Assembly (NCBI GenBank): GCA_020638655.1
Contig: JACKIC010000001.1
Location: 248,001-312,000 of the forward strand
Length of the DNA: 64,000 nucleotides
Source of the DNA: Planctomycetota bacterium
GTDB taxonomy: Bacteria > Planctomycetota > UBA1135 > UBA2386
Direction: 5' to 3'
In this document: in pieces, positions 8,901-19,995 of the stretch
Layout of the letters: the number at the start of each line of letters is the position of its first letter
Numbering within the stretch: the first letter of the stretch is position 1
Position numbers and translations under genes: made by a program
The notes under the pieces: model-generated
What the model saw: only the letters and a program-made list of their open reading frames with translations
Databases searched by the model: none
Told to the model about the DNA's origin: nothing

Positions 8901-9399
8901 GCGCGCCGCCGGCGACCGTGCCCAGGATGATCGCCAGGAAGCTCGCGGCCTCGAGCCGGCCGTTGGCGACGGCCAGGCGCTCGTGCGTGACCAGCTGCGG
9001 CAGGATGCCGTACTTCGCCGGCGAGAACAGGGCGCTCTGCGCGCCCATGCCCGCGAGCACCACGAGCGGCAGCCAGCCGTGCGGCTGCAGCAGCAGCGCC
9101 GCGGTGCCGGCCGCCATCAGCACCACCTCGAGGCCCTTGGTGGCGACCACGATGCCGCGCTTGCCGACGCGGTCGGCCAGCCACATCGACGGCAGCGAGA
9201 ACAGCATCAGCGGCAGGGTCAGGGTCACGAACGCGACCGTGGTCGCCGTCTGTTCGGCCTGTTCGCCGCCGCCGGCGACGGCCGCGAAGCCGAGCAGCGC
9301 GACGATCATCTTGAGGGCGTTGTCGTTGAACGCCCCGAGGAACTGGGCGATCAGCAGGCCGGTGAGCGGACGCGACGAGGCGGGTTGGGCTTGGGACAT
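5998..9399 (-). CDS. aas: Three-domain lysophospholipid transporter / acyltransferase / acyl-ACP synthetase (LplT-PlsC-Aas fusion)
   Basis: One 1133-residue protein. Residues 1 to about 400 are a major-facilitator transporter of the LplT type (12 hydrophobic segments; LTGLLIAQFLGAFNDNALK at the start). About 415-620 is a PlsC acyltransferase with the HX4D motif in NHVSFVDAL near residue 435 and FAEGEISR. About 640-1130 is an AMP-forming acyl ligase with the P-loop FSSGSTGEPKG near 783 and the later GYGCTECSP and YVTGDIGRLDEEG motifs. Together they should flip lysophospholipid inward, activate a fatty acid and re-acylate the lipid. E. coli uses separate LplT and Aas for this. The gene diverges from a LysR regulator. 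Confidence 0.9.
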   Translation of the reverse strand: MSQAQPASSRPLTGLLIAQFLGAFNDNALKMIVALLGFAAVAGGGEQAEQTATTVAFVTLTLPLMLFSLPSMWLADRVGKRGIVVATKGLEVVLMAAGTAALLLQPHGWLPLVVLAGMGAQSALFSPAKYGILPQLVTHERLAVANGRLEAASFLAIILGTVAGGALLEMAGAQVWVAGLVLLLLSVVGFVAAIAVPKVPPTGSAESFTKTFGGAWRAVRGDRTLWLASIGTVVFWGLASLLGQDVFIYGKKVLAFPDRYAGLPYALFAIGVGAGSLIAGRIAKGKVETGLIPLGAIGLGLGSLLMGWLVPGRIGTFVLMAVLGVASGFIVVPLNALLQWRAPAERRGAIIGLVNFLAFAGILLGNLGCLLLSQLGADCATILWIAAVPTLLGTIWAIWLLPDALLRLVILLLTNTLYRVRIVGAQHVPEKGGALLVPNHVSFVDALFLLAAVDRPIRFVIETYWYERPYLKPFLRALGAIPISGSGGPRQVLRALREAGNALDQGELVCLFAEGEISRMGSILPFRRGLQRIVKGRSAPIVPAHLDRVYGSLLSARQGHVRWWPTRVPCPVTVSFGAPLGNVAAPAEVRSRVEELGEAAASLRATDLQPVHRQFVRSVRQRPFAPCFADSQGRQLSRLASLAGAVVLARRLLPQIGEQERVGVLLPPSIGGATTALALSLAGRVSVPLNYTVGAAAFASAIRQAELRTVVTARAFLDKVPLSLPSDVTVVCLEDLMAGVGWFERAGAALRALLSPQRWLERACGARRPLHRDDPAVVIFSSGSTGEPKGVVLSHANVASNCEGAAQVLPIDRHDRLLGVLPLFHSFGNMALWYSLSQGAGLVFHPNPLDAVAVGELCARHKVTLMVATPTFLQLYLRRCEPWQFGSLRLVLAGAEKLQDSLANAFADRFGLRPVQGYGCTECSPIVAVSTPGFRAPGFYQAGSRAGSVGRPLPGVAVHIVDPDTKAPLPVGEAGLVLVRGANVMLGYLGRPDLTAAAMHDGSYVTGDIGRLDEEGFLYLTDRLSRFSKIGGEMVPHGTVEEHLQECAGRPERVFAVCGLPDARKGERLAVLTTLSAEELDEVLRRLAGRGLPALFVPRRDQFVSVDRIPVLGTGKLDLRGVREQAEAALASG

Positions 9400-9411
9400 G
9401 GGACGGATCTC

Positions 9412-9470
9412 GTGTCTGACGAAGCAGTATCGCCATCCCGGTCCTGGTCGTGCTGCGAATCGTCCGACAC
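9412..9470. promoter_or_regulatory. Divergent inverted repeat between the aas and lysR-type genes
   Basis: GTGTCTGACG (9412-9421) and CGTCCGACAC (9461-9470) are inverted copies matching at 9 of 10 positions, in the 91-base gap between two divergent genes. LysR proteins often bind such spaced half-sites in divergent promoters, so this is a candidate operator. The assignment is inferred from position only. Confidence 0.4.
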
Positions 9471-9490
9471 ATCTCGATAAGATCTGCTAC

Positions 9491-10375
9491 ATGATCGACC
9501 TGAACCGGCTGCTCGGCTTCCACCTGGTCGCGAGCGAAGGCGGCTACGCCAAGGCCGCGCGCGCCGCCCCCTATCCGATCACGCAGCCGGCCCTGCACCA
9601 GCAGGTCAAGAAGCTCGAGGCCGAGGTCGGCGTGCAGCTGCTCGAGCGCGTCGCCAAGGACCGCATGCAGCCGACCGCGGCCGGCGAGCGGCTGCTGTCG
9701 TTCGTGCGGCCCTTCCTGCGCGACCTGCCGACGGTCGTGCGCAGTCTGCGCACCGGCGACTACGACGGCACGATCTCGATCCAGGCCGAGTCCCTGCTGA
9801 TCCGGCAGCTGCTGCCGAGTTGGCTGCTGAACCTGCGCCGCCGGCACCCGGGCGCCAAGATCCACCTGCAGGAGCTGCCCGTCGGCAGCGTCGAGCCGCT
9901 GCGCACCGGCGCCGCCGACGTCGTCGTCGCGCACCTCACGGAGATCCCGCCCGACATCGCCAGCGAACAGGTCGCCGAGGTGCATCCGTTCCTGGTCGTG
10001 CCGCGCGAGGGCGCGCCCGGGCGGGCCACGGCCCGGCTGCTGCGCGACCTGCAGGGCGAGACCTTCCTGGCCTACCCCGCCGGCAGCCGCCACCACGCGC
10101 TACAGCTGCAGGCGCTGGCGCTGCACGAGGTCACGCCGCAGCGCACGATCCACCTCGACACGGCCGACCTGATCCTCGCCTTCGTCGAGTCCGGCCTCGG
10201 CTGGTCGCTGGTGCCCAGCCTGTCGCCCAAGGGACCGCCGAGCCGGCGCCTCACCGCCTACCCGCTGGTGCGGCCGCGCGTGCGCTTCCCCGTGTTCCTG
10301 GCGTGGCGCAAGGACACGCCCGAGAACCCGCTGCTGGACAGCCTGCTGCAGTGCGCGCTGCCGGCGCGAACGTGA
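9491..10375 (+). CDS. LysR-family transcriptional regulator
   Basis: A 294-residue LysR-type regulator. The N-terminal winged helix (NRLLGFHLVASEGGYAKAAR, then ITQPALHQQVKKLEAEVGVQLLER) is followed by a periplasmic-binding-like effector domain from about residue 90. The usual 'S' of the helix-turn-helix SVTQPALSRQIKKLE appears as YPITQPALHQQVKKLE. It is divergent from the lipid-recycling gene and only 91 bases away, so it may control it. A ferredoxin gene follows with a short gap. The effector is unknown. Confidence 0.9.
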   Translation: MIDLNRLLGFHLVASEGGYAKAARAAPYPITQPALHQQVKKLEAEVGVQLLERVAKDRMQPTAAGERLLSFVRPFLRDLPTVVRSLRTGDYDGTISIQAESLLIRQLLPSWLLNLRRRHPGAKIHLQELPVGSVEPLRTGAADVVVAHLTEIPPDIASEQVAEVHPFLVVPREGAPGRATARLLRDLQGETFLAYPAGSRHHALQLQALALHEVTPQRTIHLDTADLILAFVESGLGWSLVPSLSPKGPPSRRLTAYPLVRPRVRFPVFLAWRKDTPENPLLDSLLQCALPART

Positions 10376-10413
10376 CCCCCGGGCCCTTGCGCGCGGGCCA
10401 TTCCCGACCCACG

Positions 10414-10641
10414 ATGCGGCCGCCCGTGAGCGCCTCCCCCATCAAGAGAATCTCGATCGAAGCCGGCTGCATCTCCTGCCAACTGTGCCAGGACATCGCC
10501 CCGGCCGTGTTCCAGGTGGACGAGGGCGCCGATTGTGTCGTGAAACCCGACGCTGCCGGCCACTTCGGGCCCCTGCGTGAGGACATCGAGCAGGCGGCGC
10601 GGGACTGCCCCGTCGAGGTGATCAAGATCGAGCAGGGCTGA
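10414..10641 (+). CDS. Small [4Fe-4S] ferredoxin
   Basis: A 75-residue acidic ferredoxin. C19-x2-C22-x2-C25 (GCISCQLCQ) and C65 (ARDCPVEVI) give one complete [4Fe-4S] site of the CxxCxxC...CP type. C41 is an extra cysteine. The second cluster found in 2[4Fe-4S] ferredoxins is missing. Two starts fit, ATG at 10414 or GTG at 10426 (71 residues). It lies 38 bases after the lysR-type gene on the same strand, so it may be co-transcribed. Its redox partner is not visible here. Confidence 0.85.
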   Translation: MRPPVSASPIKRISIEAGCISCQLCQDIAPAVFQVDEGADCVVKPDAAGHFGPLREDIEQAARDCPVEVIKIEQG

Positions 10642-10780
10642 GCGCCCGCGAGGCTGCGCCGGGAACCGAGGGTTGCCCCCTACGCCTTGCACCGAGGACT
10701 GGAAGGCAGGTCGCGGAGTGCGCGCTTTTCGGAGTCCCAGGCTCAGTGCGCAGGGTCGGGGATCCCGATAGCACAGAGAG

Positions 10781-13937
<3,157 letters not shown>

Positions 13938-13948
<11 letters not shown>

Positions 13949-16900
13949 CGGTGACGTTGAAGTACTTCGCCGCCGGGTGGTGGCAGATCACCGCGCTCGT
14001 GCTCTGCTCGGGAACCAGCTGGAACTCCTCGCTGAGCGTCACGCCGATGCGCGACGCCTCCAGCAGCGGCAGCAGCTTGGCCTGATCCTCGAGGTTGGGG
14101 CAAGCCGGATAGCCGAACGAGTAGCGGCTGCCCTGGTACTTCTGCTTGAACAGGTCGTCGATGTCGGCTGCGTCCTCGTGGGCGATGCCGAGCTGCTGGC
14201 GCATGCGCTTGTGCCAGTACTCGGCGAGCGCCTCGGCACCCTCGACCGACAGGCCGTGGAAGTGCAGGTAGTCGTCGTAGCGGTTCTCGCGGAACAGCGA
14301 CTCGCTGTGTTGGGTCGCGACCGCGCCCATCGTCACCAGCGAGAAGCCGACCACGTCGAGCTCGCCGCTGTCCTTGCTGCGGAAGAAGTCGGACATGCAC
14401 AGGCGGCGACCGCCGGCCTGGCGCGGGAACTCGAAGCGGCACAGTTCGCGGCCGCGATCCGCCGGGTCGAGCACCACCAGCGCGTTGCGCTCGCTGTAGC
14501 AGGGCCAGTAGCCGTAGACCACCCGCGGCTCGAGCAGCTTGTCGGCGCGCGCGCGTTTGACCCATTCGCGGAACCGCGGCTCGACGAACTCGGCGACGAA
14601 CTTCTTGTAGTCGGCCTCGCTGCGCTTGCCCTGCTTGTACTGCCACTGCAGGCGGAACAACGCCTTGCGGTTGACGTACTGCAGCACGGTGCCGAGGTCC
14701 AGCTCGTCGGGACCGACCACCTGCGCGCCCCAGAACGGCGGCTCGGGGATGCGCGCGGCGGCTTCGACGCCGCTGTCGACGTACTCGGCGAAGGCGCTCG
14801 CATAGAGTTCCTCCTTCTCCGCGCGCGTCATGCGGCGGTGGCTGGTGACGCGCTTGTTGGGCGCCGGATTCTGCGTGATCGTCTTGGCCTTGGCGCGCCC
14901 GGTCAGCTCATCCATGATGTGCAGCCCCGAGAACGCGTCGGCACCGTAGTAGACGGGGCCGCTCGAATAGGCGCTGCGCAGGTCGTCCTCGACGTAGGCG
15001 CGGTTGAGCGCGGCGCCGCCACAGATCACCGGCGTCGTGATGCCGCGTTGGCTCATCAGCTCGAGGTTCTCCTTCATGATCACCGTCGACTTGACGAGCA
15101 GGCCGCTCATGCCGATCGCGTCGGCCTTGTTCTCGCGCGAAGCCTCGAGGATCTGCTCCACCGGCACCTTGATGCCGAGGTTGACGACGCGGTAGCCGTT
15201 GTTGCTCACCACGATGTCGACGAGGTTCTTGCCGATGTCGTGCACGTCGCCGCGCACGGTCGCGAGCACGAGCGTGCCCTTGGCCTCGCCGGCGACCTTC
15301 TCCATGAACGGCTGCAGGTAGGCCACCGCCGCCTTCATCGCCTCGGCGCTCTGCAGCACGAACGGCAGCTGCATCTCGCCGCGACCGAACAGGTCGCCCA
15401 CCACCTTCATGCCGTCGAGCAGCACGTCGTTGATGATCTCGAGCGGCGTGTACTTCTGCATCGCCTCGTCGAGGTGCTTGCCGATGCCGATCTTCTTGCC
15501 GTCGATGATGCGCTTCTGCAGGCGCTCCTCGATCGGCAGGTCGTTCTCGTCGACGCCGCTGCCGGTGTCGATGCGCTTGGCGCCGGTGAAGCGCTCGATG
15601 AACTTGAACAGCGGGTCGTAATCGTCGGTCCGCCGGTCGTGGATCAGGTCGAGCGTGACCTTGCGGTCCTCGTCGTCGAGCTTGTGGATCGGCACGATCT
15701 TGCTGGCGTGTACGATCGCCGAGTCGAGGCCGTGCCTGATCGCCTCGGCGAGATAGACCGAGTTGAGGATCTGGCGCGGATAGGGGTCGAGGCCGAACGA
15801 GATGTTCGACAGGCCCAGGATCGTGCGCACCCCGGGGATGTGCTTCTTGATCAGCTCGATGCCCTTCAGCGTCTGGATGCCGGCGTCGCGCGAGGCCTCG
15901 TCGCCGGAGCCGATCGTGAAGGTCAGCGGGTCGAAGATCAGGTCGCCCGGGTTCATGCCGTGGCGGTGCACGCAGATGTCGTGGATGCGCTTGGCGACCT
16001 CGAGCTTGCGCTCCGCGGTCTTGGCCATGCCCTCCTCGTCGATCGTCAGCGCCACGAACATCGCGCCGTAGCGGCGCGCCAGCTCGCAGAGCTTGTCGGC
16101 GCGGCCCTCACCGTCCTCGAGGTTGATCGAGTTGATGATCGGGCGGCCGGGCGTGTTGATCAGCGCCTTCTCGACGACGTCGAGCTGCGTGCTGTCGATC
16201 ATCACGGGCGCCGTGACCTGCTGCACCATCGGCTGCAGGAACTGCAGCATGTCGCCGGCCTCGTCGCGGCCGACGTAGGCGGTGCAGACGTCGAGCACGT
16301 GCGAGCCCTCGTGCACCTGCTCCTTGGCCATCTGCAGCATGCCCTCGACGTCGCCGGCCAGCATCTGCTCGCGGAACTTCTTGCTGCCGTTCGCATTGGT
16401 GCGCTCGCCGACGATCAGCGGCCCCGACTCCTGGTCGAGCGGCACCGAGTGGAACAGCGACGCGACCTGCGGCTGGTAGTCGGTCGGACGCTGTCGGGGT
16501 TTGAGCCCGCGCGTCGCCTCGTACATCGCCTTGACGTGTTCGGGCGTCGTGCCGCAGCAGCCGCCGACCACCGCGATGCCGAACTCCTCGACGAAGCGCG
16601 CCTGGAAGCGCGCCAGCTCGGCCGGCGTCAGGTCGTAGGTGGCGACGCCGCCGACGTTGCGCGGCAGGCCCGCGTTGGGCATCACCATGATCGAGCGCGT
16701 CGAGTTGGCGCCCAGGTGCCGCACCGACTCCTGCATCAGGTCTGGGCCGGTCGCGCAGTTGAGGCCGACGACGTCGACGGGCAGCGCCTCGAGCGTGGTC
16801 AGCGCGGCGGCGATGTCGCTGCCGACGAGCATCGTGCCCGTGGTCTCGATCGTCACCGTGCAGAAGATCGGCACCTCGCGGCCGAGTTCGGCCATCGCGT

Positions 16901-17456
16901 CGCGCGCCGCGATCACCGCCAGCTTGACCTGCAGGATGTCCTGGCACGTCTCGATGTTGATGCAGTCGACGCCGCCGGCGATCAGCCCCTTGCAGTAGAC
17001 CTTGTAGGCGTCGAACAGCTCGGCTGTGGTGATGTGGCCGAGGGTCACCAGCTTGGTGCCCGGCCCGACCGAGCCGGCGACGAAGCGCGGCCGTTCCTTG
17101 GTCGCGTGGCGGTCGGCTGCCCGGCGCGCCACCTGGGCCGCCATCTGGTTGAGTTCGAAGGCGCGGTGCCCGATGCCGAACTCGTCGAGCACGTAGGGCA
17201 TGCCGCCGAACGAGTTGGTCTCGACGACGTCGGCGCCGGCCGCGTAGTAGCGTTCGTGGATCGCCTCGACGACGTCGGGCCGCGTCTCGACGAGCAGTTC
17301 GTTGCAGCCTTCGAGGCCGCGGAAGTCGTCGAGCGTCAGGTCGGCGGCCTGCAGCTGGGTGCCCATGCCGCCGTCGAAGACGAGGACCTGGTCGCGCAGC
17401 GCGCGCAGGATCGGGAACTGCTCGAGGCGGGCCCGGGGATCGAAACGTGGGGTCAT
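13938..17456 (-). CDS. metH: Cobalamin-dependent methionine synthase
   Basis: A 1172-residue MetH with all four modules in order. The homocysteine domain has zinc ligands C234 and C300/C301 (GLNCATGPD, GGCCGTTPEH). The methyltetrahydrofolate domain follows (GERTNANGSKKF), then the B12 domain with the cobalt-ligating H739 in DVHDIGKNL, then the AdoMet reactivation domain (YSFGYPACPNL). It methylates homocysteine to methionine in the cytoplasm. The ATG at 17456-17454 overlaps the TGA of the nsrR-type gene (ATGA). It is therefore the third gene of a yeaR-nsrR-metH unit, unusual company for metH and discussed as a finding. Confidence 0.96.
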
Positions 17457-17890
17457 CGGCGAGGCGAGGCAGTCAACGAGGGTCCGAGCGTGCTCCCGTG
17501 CAGCAGCAGATCGGCAAGGGTGTAGCGGTTGAGGGCGTCGAGGAAAGCCCTGCGGGCCTGCTCGAGTGCCGTTTGAAGGATGCAGCGACTGGTCAGGGGA
17601 CACCGACTGTCGGCTCGGAAGCACTCGACCAGCTGCAGATTCTCCAGATCCTCGACCAGTACGCCAATCCGAAGCTGATCGGCGGGCAGGGCGAGTTCGA
17701 CGCCGCCACCGCGGCCCCGGAACGTGAGCAGGTAACCACCCTCCTGGAGGCGGCGCACGACCTTGTTGAGGTGGTTGCGCGAAACCCCGTAGGCATCGGT
17801 GACCGCGGCGATCGAAACGCGCTCGCCGGGCCGCGACCCGACGTGGATCAGCACCCGCAGCGCGTAGTCCGTGAACTGGCTGACCTTCAT
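17453..17890 (-). CDS. nsrR: Rrf2-family Fe-S repressor, NsrR-type nitric oxide sensor
   Basis: A 145-residue Rrf2 protein. The winged helix is clear (VSQFTDYALRVLIHVG, then VSRNHLNKVVRRLQEGGYL and the wing FRGRGGGVELA). The three cluster cysteines lie in VECFRADSRCPLTSRC, spaced C-x6-C-x5-C, close to the C-x5-C-x5-C of Streptomyces NsrR. FLDALNRYTLADLL after the cluster is the NsrR-type ending. NO destroys the cluster and relieves repression. It stands between a yeaR-like gene (32-base gap) and metH (overlap). A group III truncated hemoglobin diverges nearby, which supports a nitric oxide role over an IscR role. Confidence 0.88.
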   Translation of the reverse strand: MKVSQFTDYALRVLIHVGSRPGERVSIAAVTDAYGVSRNHLNKVVRRLQEGGYLLTFRGRGGGVELALPADQLRIGVLVEDLENLQLVECFRADSRCPLTSRCILQTALEQARRAFLDALNRYTLADLLLHGSTLGPSLTASPRR

Positions 17891-17921
17891 GGGACCCGAT
17901 GGCAAGGGGCGGACAGGACGC

Positions 17922-18218
17922 TCATTCCGCCTCGCGGAAGAACTCGAGCTGCAGCCTCGCCGCCGCGCCGAGCTCGACACGATGCGGAACGAGCGGCGGC
18001 ACGGCGCGGCTCTCGCCGGCGACCACCCGCACCGAAACCTCGTCGCGCAGGTCGACGAAGACGACCTCGCCGGCGAGTACGTCGAGGCGCGCCCAGGCGT
18101 GTTCGCCCAGGGCGTGCCGCGCGGTCAGCGCGGCTGGCACCGTGTCGCAGTCGAACTCGGGGGACCTGCCCAGGGATTGCAGGTTGTCGGGGAACGCTGG
18201 CCATTCCATAAGTGGCAT
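17922..18218 (-). CDS. YeaR/TehB-type DUF1971 cupin-like small protein
   Basis: A 98-residue beta-rich protein of the DUF1971 family, to which E. coli YeaR and the N-terminal domain of some TehB proteins belong. The family pattern is visible: VPAALTARHALGEHAWARL, LAGEVVFVD, and VPPLVPHRVELG near the end with a conserved Pro-His. YeaR is an NsrR-controlled, nitrite/NO-induced protein of unknown chemistry, and here the homologue heads the operon that encodes the NsrR-type regulator. The start is ATG 18218 or ATG 18209. The dyad at 18208-18223 covers this start region. Confidence 0.8.
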   Translation of the reverse strand: MPLMEWPAFPDNLQSLGRSPEFDCDTVPAALTARHALGEHAWARLDVLAGEVVFVDLRDEVSVRVVAGESRAVPPLVPHRVELGAAARLQLEFFREAE

Positions 18219-18223
18219 CTTAT
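18208..18223. promoter_or_regulatory. Candidate NsrR operator between the yeaR-like and hemoglobin genes
   Basis: ATAAG-N6-CTTAT is an inverted repeat covering the start of the yeaR-like gene in the 40-base divergent gap. Read on the minus strand it contains AAGATGC, identical to the half-site of the E. coli NsrR box. The partner half is not preserved. A TATACT (18223-18228) could serve as -10 for the hemoglobin gene. Regulation by the neighbouring NsrR is inferred. Confidence 0.45.
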
Positions 18224-18258
18224 ATACTCCTTCAAGGTCACCACCGCAACCGCCCGTC

Positions 18259-18642
18259 ATGACCAGCGCCCCCGTCCCCGCGGAACTCACCGACGCCGAC
18301 ATCGCCGCGCAGGTCGACGCCTTCTACGACCGCGTGCGCAGCGACCAGCTGCTGGGGCCCGTGTTCGACGCGCGCATCGCCCCCGACGCGTGGCCCGCGC
18401 ACCTCGCCCGCATGCGCGACTTCTGGTCGACGATCCTGCTCGGCCGCGGCCGCTACCGCGGCAACCCGCTGCTCGTACACCGCGCGATCGCGGCGATCAC
18501 CCGCGAACACCACGGGCGCTGGCTCGACCTGTTCGAACAGGTGGCGCGCGAGCTCTTCGCCGCGCCGCTCGCCGCGACCTGGATCGACCGCGCGCAGCGC
18601 ATGAGCCGCACGCTGCAGGCAGACCTGCCGGCGGACGCCTAG
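18259..18642 (+). CDS. Group III truncated hemoglobin
   Basis: A 127-residue globin-like protein. ELTDADIAAQVDAFYDRVRSD opens the fold, RMRDFWSTILLGRGRYRGNPL forms the distal side, and ITREHHGRWLDLF holds the proximal histidine, the 'HxRWL' block typical of group III truncated hemoglobins. Such proteins bind NO or O2 and are implicated in NO resistance. It is divergent from yeaR-nsrR-metH with a shared 40-base promoter gap. Its end overlaps the convergent exporter gene by four bases. Confidence 0.88.
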   Translation: MTSAPVPAELTDADIAAQVDAFYDRVRSDQLLGPVFDARIAPDAWPAHLARMRDFWSTILLGRGRYRGNPLLVHRAIAAITREHHGRWLDLFEQVARELFAAPLAATWIDRAQRMSRTLQADLPADA

Positions 18643-19862
18643 CCGCCCGCGCCGCGCGAGTCGGGCTCGACCTCGAGCGGCGGCGGCACCAACACACCGG
18701 CGATCAGCAGACCGGCGACGATCGCGCCGCCGACCAGCAGCGCCTGGAACGCGAACTGCGCGCTCGCCGTGAAGTTCTGGTCGAGGGCCATGGTGAAGCC
18801 CTTGAAGCCGAGGCTGCCCGGCACGAGCAGCAGCAGGCCCGGTGTGCGCACGATCGCCGCCGGCCGCCGCCGCCAGCGCGCGAACAGGTTGGCGGCGGCC
18901 GCGACGGCCACGGCGCCCAGGAAGCCACCGAGCTCGGCGCCGAACCAGTGCCCACCGAGGCGCGCGCCGCCGAAGCCGACGACGATGCCGAGCAGCACCC
19001 ACAACGACTGTTTGCGCGATGCGCGCAGCAGCACCATGAACGCGTACCACGACACCAGCAGCGCGCACACGTTCCAGAGCCAGGACAGCGGCGTCGCCTC
19101 GGTCAGGGGAGCGGGGCCGAAGATCAGCTGCGCGCTGCGCGTGCCGAGCCCGACGCCGATCGCCATCGTCAGCAACGACGCCAGCGCGCCCATCAGTCGC
19201 GCGCTGCCGGCGGCGAGGTGGCGCATCGACAATTCCGCGAGCGCGGTGGTGAACGACAGCCCCGGCAGCAGCACGACGATCGCGGCGATCGTCGCGATCG
19301 CGGCGTTCAGGTGGAAACCGCCCGCCGAGAGCGCGCCCGCACCGAACGCGACGAGCGCCGCCGCCAGCGCCCCGTGCACGTCGCCGAGCCGGTTCCAGCG
19401 CGCGGCGAGCACACCGAGCAGCCCGACGAGCACACCCGCCCCCGTCGCCACCAGGACCTCGTGCCAGCCGCCGCCGAACAGCACCGCCGCGCCGCCGCCC
19501 GAGCACGCCAGCGCCACCGTCGTGCTCGCGTGACGCGCCGGCGGCGGCTGCAGCACCTCGCGAATGCGCGTGAGCCCGACCTCGGGCGCGACCTCGCGGC
19601 GCATCACCGCGTCGCGGATCGCGTAGAGCCGCGCCAGCCGCGCGAGGTCGTGATCGCCGGGGGCGACGCGCTGCAGCACCGTCTGCGGCGCTTCGTCACC
19701 CTGCGCGATCGCCGCGAAGATCGCAGTCGGCGTCGCGAAGAAGCTGCCCTGCAATCCGAGCGCGCGACTGCACGCCGTCATCGAGTCCTCGACGCGGTAC
19801 GAAGGGCTGCCGAGCGCGTGCATGGCCTGGCCCAGGGCGAGAACGAACTGCTTGGCGGTCAA
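18639..19862 (-). CDS. ThrE-family threonine/serine exporter
   Basis: A 407-residue membrane protein with the cytoplasmic ThrE N-domain (QFVLALGQAMHALGSPSYRVE at the start, then a short-strand region to about 115). About ten hydrophobic segments follow (AVLFGGGWHEVLVATGAGVLVG onward), ending with the ThrE_2-like half LVPGSLGFKGFTMALDQ. Corynebacterial ThrE exports threonine and serine. The single-chain form with both halves fused is the classical type. The likely start is TTG at 19862-19860 because the family N-terminus begins there. Substrate specificity is inferred from the family only. Confidence 0.85.
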   Translation of the reverse strand: MTAKQFVLALGQAMHALGSPSYRVEDSMTACSRALGLQGSFFATPTAIFAAIAQGDEAPQTVLQRVAPGDHDLARLARLYAIRDAVMRREVAPEVGLTRIREVLQPPPARHASTTVALACSGGGAAVLFGGGWHEVLVATGAGVLVGLLGVLAARWNRLGDVHGALAAALVAFGAGALSAGGFHLNAAIATIAAIVVLLPGLSFTTALAELSMRHLAAGSARLMGALASLLTMAIGVGLGTRSAQLIFGPAPLTEATPLSWLWNVCALLVSWYAFMVLLRASRKQSLWVLLGIVVGFGGARLGGHWFGAELGGFLGAVAVAAAANLFARWRRRPAAIVRTPGLLLLVPGSLGFKGFTMALDQNFTASAQFAFQALLVGGAIVAGLLIAGVLVPPPLEVEPDSRGAGG

Positions 19863-19966
19863 AGGGCTGCTGTTGTTGGCGTTCGGCGACGGGAAAACAA
19901 GAGCAGCGGACCTGGGATCCGGAGCGAGCGGCAGGCGTCACCGACTTCGGAATTACGTCAAGTCCA

Positions 19967-19993
19967 CCAGCGTTTTTCCGGTAAATTCGCTGG
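19967..19993. promoter_or_regulatory. Nested dyad just upstream of the DUF4143 ATPase gene
   Basis: CCAGCG (19967-19972) and CGCTGG (19988-19993) are perfect inverted arms. Centred between them is TTTTCCGGTAAA (19974-19985), itself an imperfect palindrome around CCGG. The element ends two bases before the ATG at 19996. It could be an operator or a translation-masking hairpin. The function is inferred from position. Confidence 0.4.
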
Positions 19994-19995
19994 CG

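Noticed and set aside
4150..9480. A 1776-codon open frame on the plus strand opposite the flavin reductase, sigma, DGPF and aas genes
   Set aside because: Its translation is Arg/Ala/His/Gln-rich low-complexity sequence with no family features, while the minus strand carries clearly recognisable genes. It is a high-GC antisense shadow.
13977..17525. A 1182-codon open frame antisense to metH
   Set aside because: Composition artefact of strong third-position GC in metH; no start, ribosome site or motif.
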